Origin: an uncultured Filifactor sp.
GTDB lineage: Bacteria; Bacillota; Clostridia; Peptostreptococcales; Filifactoraceae
Reading direction: 5' to 3'
DNA: 7,327 bases
Assembly: GCA_947254385.1 (NCBI GenBank)
Contig: CAMYCP010000060.1
Span: 1-7,327, forward strand
This document shows, piece by piece, positions 4,830 through 7,327 of this stretch. How positions within the stretch are numbered: position 1 is the first letter of the stretch; each line of letters opens with the position of its first letter. Both the position numbers and the translations under genes were made by a program. The notes under the pieces were generated by a model. It was not told the DNA's origin, did not search any database, and worked only from the letters and a program-made list of their open reading frames with translations.

Positions 4830-7202
4830 ATGTTATTACCTTTAAATTGGCTCAAAGATTATGTAGATTTTGATATAGACGCCTTAAAACTTGCAGATGA
4901 ACTCACTTTAACGGGAACTAAAGCCGAAACCGTAAATTTTATGGGAAAAGAAATACAAGGCGTGTCAGTCGGTAAGGTGATTCAACTTGAAAAACACCCC
5001 GACGCCGATGAACTTAGCGTAGCAAAACTTGACACGGGAGATAAAAAAGTTACGATAGTAACTTCGGCAAAAAATCTTAAAATAGGAGATTATGTACCGG
5101 TAGCTCTTACAGGAGCAATTCTTCCCGGAGATAAAAAAATTGAAAGCGTTACCATGCGCGGCATAAAGTCGGACGGCATGATGTGCAGCTTAGGAGAACT
5201 CGGAATAGAAAATAAATATCTTTCCGATGAAGAAAAATCCGGAATATACGTACTTGATGAACCGGAAACTTTGGGGAAAGATATAAAAGAAGTTTTAAAT
5301 CTTAACGATGCCGTGATAGAATTTGAACTTACCGCCAACCGTCCCGATTGTAATTCAATCATAGGAATGGCGAGGGAAACCGCCGCAACTCTCAAAAAAA
5401 CTCTCAAACTTCCGGATAATACTTTAAAAGAAGAGGGAGATACTTTTAAATTAAAAGCGGTGATAGAAAATCATGATATGTGTGAACGTTATATGCTCAG
5501 AGAAGTTACAGATGTCAAAATCGGCAAATCTCCTTATTTTATAAGAGAACGTCTCATAAAATCCGGTATCAGACCTATAAACAACATAGTGGATCTTACA
5601 AATTATGTGATGATAGAATACGGGCAACCGCTGCACGCATTTGATAGAAACGCTGTAAAAGGTGACACGATAAGAGTTGGAAATATAACGGAAGAAAATA
5701 CTTTTACAACGCTTGACGGACAGGAAAGAAAAATTGATTCCTCCATGATATTCATAAAAGACGGAGAAAAACCGATTGCTTTAGGCGGAGTAATGGGCGG
5801 AGAAAATTCGATGATAAATTCCAACACGGATCATATAATAATAGAGTCCGCTTGTTTCAATTCAGAGATAATCCGTCAAACTTCCAAAAAACTTTCACTT
5901 AGAAGTGACGCATCTATACGTTATGAAAAAGGAATAGACCCGGTGCGTTGTGAATATGCGTTGGATCGAATCTGCTCCCTCATAGAACGACTCGGTATAG
6001 GTAAAGTATGTAAGGGTAAAGCCGATGTACACGCTGAACTTAAGAAAAATTCAGAAATCAAAATAACGTCCTTAGAGATAAACTCCGCAATCGGTACTTT
6101 CATGGATATTCATGAAATGGAAAATATCTTGGACAGGCTGTATTTTAAGGTTGAAAATAAAGGCGAAGAACTCACCGTAACAGCGCCTTTCTTCAGAACG
6201 GATATAGAACAAAAAGCCGACATAGTGGAAGAAATTGCGCGAATGTACGGATTTAAAAAAATTAAAGCTGCACCTATATACGGAGAAATCTTAAGCGCTA
6301 CGGAATCCGATGAATATAAATTTGAAAAATTAATTAAATCCGAGGCTATGAAAGCCGGGCTTAATGAAATGCTCAGCTATTCTTTCGTAAGTTCTGACGG
6401 AGTTAAAAAATGCCGTTTAACTGATGAGAGATATTTAAAATATGTAAAAATTTTAAACCCGCTGGGAGAAGAAACTTCCGTAATGCGTACAAGTTTAGTT
6501 CCCAACATGATGCAGATTGTAGAGACGAACGTATCGGCTAAAAATGAAACATTTTACGGATTTGAATACGGAACGGTATTTTTTGATGATAAAATACCGG
6601 TAGAAGAAAAATCCATGGTTATTGCCACATATGGAAAATATGAAGATTTTTTCACCTTAAAGGCTAGAGTAAACTCAATATTAAAAAATTTACGTTTTAA
6701 AAATTTCGAGTACCTACCTGTAAGTTCGGATCCGTATTTTCATCCGGGAAAATGCGCCGATGTAATAATTGACGAAACACCGGTTTTAAGAATGGGCGAA
6801 GTGCATCCAAGCGTACTTGAAAATTATGGGATAAAAACCAAAGTGTATGTTGGAGTATTCAATATACCTGAAATATACAAACTCTACAATCCCGTTATAA
6901 AATATGAAAGCATAATCAGATTTCCGGCGCTTGAACGTGATATAGCTCTTGTGGCGGATGAAGATATAAATGTCGGTAAAATAGAAAAAGCAATAAAGAG
7001 TGCCGGCGGAGACTACCTTGAAAAAATACATTTATTTGATATATACAGAGGAAAAAGCATACCTGAAGGCAAAAAATCCGTGGCATATTCACTGTACTAC
7101 AGAAAACCGGACGGTACAATGACTGACGAAGAGGCGGAAAGTTTGCAGGAAAAGATACTTGCAAAAATTAAAACGAAATTCGGCTTAAAACTTAGAGAAT
7201 AA
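4830..7202 (+). CDS. pheT: Phenylalanyl-tRNA synthetase beta subunit
   Basis: PheT is the structural and editing subunit of phenylalanyl-tRNA synthetase; it binds tRNA-Phe and hydrolyses mischarged Tyr-tRNA-Phe. The 790 residues fit the full-length bacterial form. Domains in order: an EMAP/OB-fold tRNA-binding domain around 44-150 (GKVIQLEKHPDADELSVAKL, 48-67); the B3/B4 editing domain about 210-390, preceded by ELTANRPDC (166-174) and containing NNIVDLTNYVMIEYGQPLHA (251-270); the B5 domain about 408-480, ending with the acidic PFFRTDIEQKADIVEEIAR segment (453-471); the catalytic-like core about 485-690; and the C-terminal FDX-ACB anticodon-binding domain about 697-789 (RFPALERDIA through the end). 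AGGAGG (4820-4825) lies four bases before the ATG. The gene is co-transcribed with pheS under the same T-box and is followed directly by a strong terminator. No domain is missing. Confidence 0.98.
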   Translation: MLLPLNWLKDYVDFDIDALKLADELTLTGTKAETVNFMGKEIQGVSVGKVIQLEKHPDADELSVAKLDTGDKKVTIVTSAKNLKIGDYVPVALTGAILPGDKKIESVTMRGIKSDGMMCSLGELGIENKYLSDEEKSGIYVLDEPETLGKDIKEVLNLNDAVIEFELTANRPDCNSIIGMARETAATLKKTLKLPDNTLKEEGDTFKLKAVIENHDMCERYMLREVTDVKIGKSPYFIRERLIKSGIRPINNIVDLTNYVMIEYGQPLHAFDRNAVKGDTIRVGNITEENTFTTLDGQERKIDSSMIFIKDGEKPIALGGVMGGENSMINSNTDHIIIESACFNSEIIRQTSKKLSLRSDASIRYEKGIDPVRCEYALDRICSLIERLGIGKVCKGKADVHAELKKNSEIKITSLEINSAIGTFMDIHEMENILDRLYFKVENKGEELTVTAPFFRTDIEQKADIVEEIARMYGFKKIKAAPIYGEILSATESDEYKFEKLIKSEAMKAGLNEMLSYSFVSSDGVKKCRLTDERYLKYVKILNPLGEETSVMRTSLVPNMMQIVETNVSAKNETFYGFEYGTVFFDDKIPVEEKSMVIATYGKYEDFFTLKARVNSILKNLRFKNFEYLPVSSDPYFHPGKCADVIIDETPVLRMGEVHPSVLENYGIKTKVYVGVFNIPEIYKLYNPVIKYESIIRFPALERDIALVADEDINVGKIEKAIKSAGGDYLEKIHLFDIYRGKSIPEGKKSVAYSLYYRKPDGTMTDEEAESLQEKILAKIKTKFGLKLRE

Positions 7203-7208
7203 ATAATA

Positions 7209-7245
7209 AAAAACGATCTTAGCTTAAAAAGTTAAGATCGTTTTT
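7209..7245 (+). terminator. Intrinsic terminator after pheT, probably bidirectional
   Basis: AAAAACGATCTTA (7209-7221) pairs perfectly with TAAGATCGTTTTT (7233-7245), extended by one G-T and one C-G pair around a seven-base loop. The T-run supports termination of pheST. The matching A-run on the left gives a T-run on the opposite strand, so the same hairpin could end a gene coming from the right. The stem begins six bases after the pheT stop codon. Confidence 0.93.
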
Positions 7246-7327
7246 ACTTGTACAAAAAGTTTATAAGATAACTTAACCCGTTGTGCTAGTTAAAAATAAA
7301 GAAAACTTCAACAAAATATGCTATCCT

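Overview
The window is an ordinary chromosomal segment of an AT-rich Gram-positive-type bacterium, most likely a member of Bacillota (Clostridia or a relative). The evidence is the strong AGGAGG ribosome binding sites, the heavy use of ATA and AGA codons, a textbook T-box leader, and the gene order SpoU-type rRNA methyltransferase – pheS – pheT, which resembles the ysgA-pheS-pheT order of Bacillus. I cannot name a genus.

All genes lie on the + strand. From left to right they are proA (75-1325, proline synthesis), a TrmH/SpoU-family RNA 2'-O-methyltransferase (1326-2111) whose ATG directly follows the proA stop codon, asd (2325-3404, aspartate-semialdehyde dehydrogenase of the archaeal/fungal sequence class), a phenylalanine T-box riboswitch (about 3429-3784), and pheS (3797-4816) and pheT (4830-7202), the two subunits of phenylalanyl-tRNA synthetase. 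A strong intrinsic terminator (7209-7245) closes pheST. The last 80 bases contain nothing I can assign.

There appear to be three transcription units. proA and the methyltransferase form one; a perfect TATAAT at the left edge may be its -10. asd follows a 213-base AT-rich spacer with a candidate extended -10 just upstream. pheST has its own promoter, whose -35 lies inside the last codons of asd. Its transcript starts with the T-box leader, whose specifier codon UUC and UGGU bulge both fit tRNA-Phe. Because asd has no terminator of its own, asd transcripts probably enter the T-box and are terminated or extended there too.

I see no mobile element, CRISPR array or undescribed multi-gene system. 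The points most worth a second look are a long AT-rich hairpin inside the T-box leader, the way the T-box terminator stem encloses the antiterminator, a short duplication of the methyltransferase 3' end in the spacer before asd, and the insertion of an archaeal/fungal-type asd between the methyltransferase and pheS.
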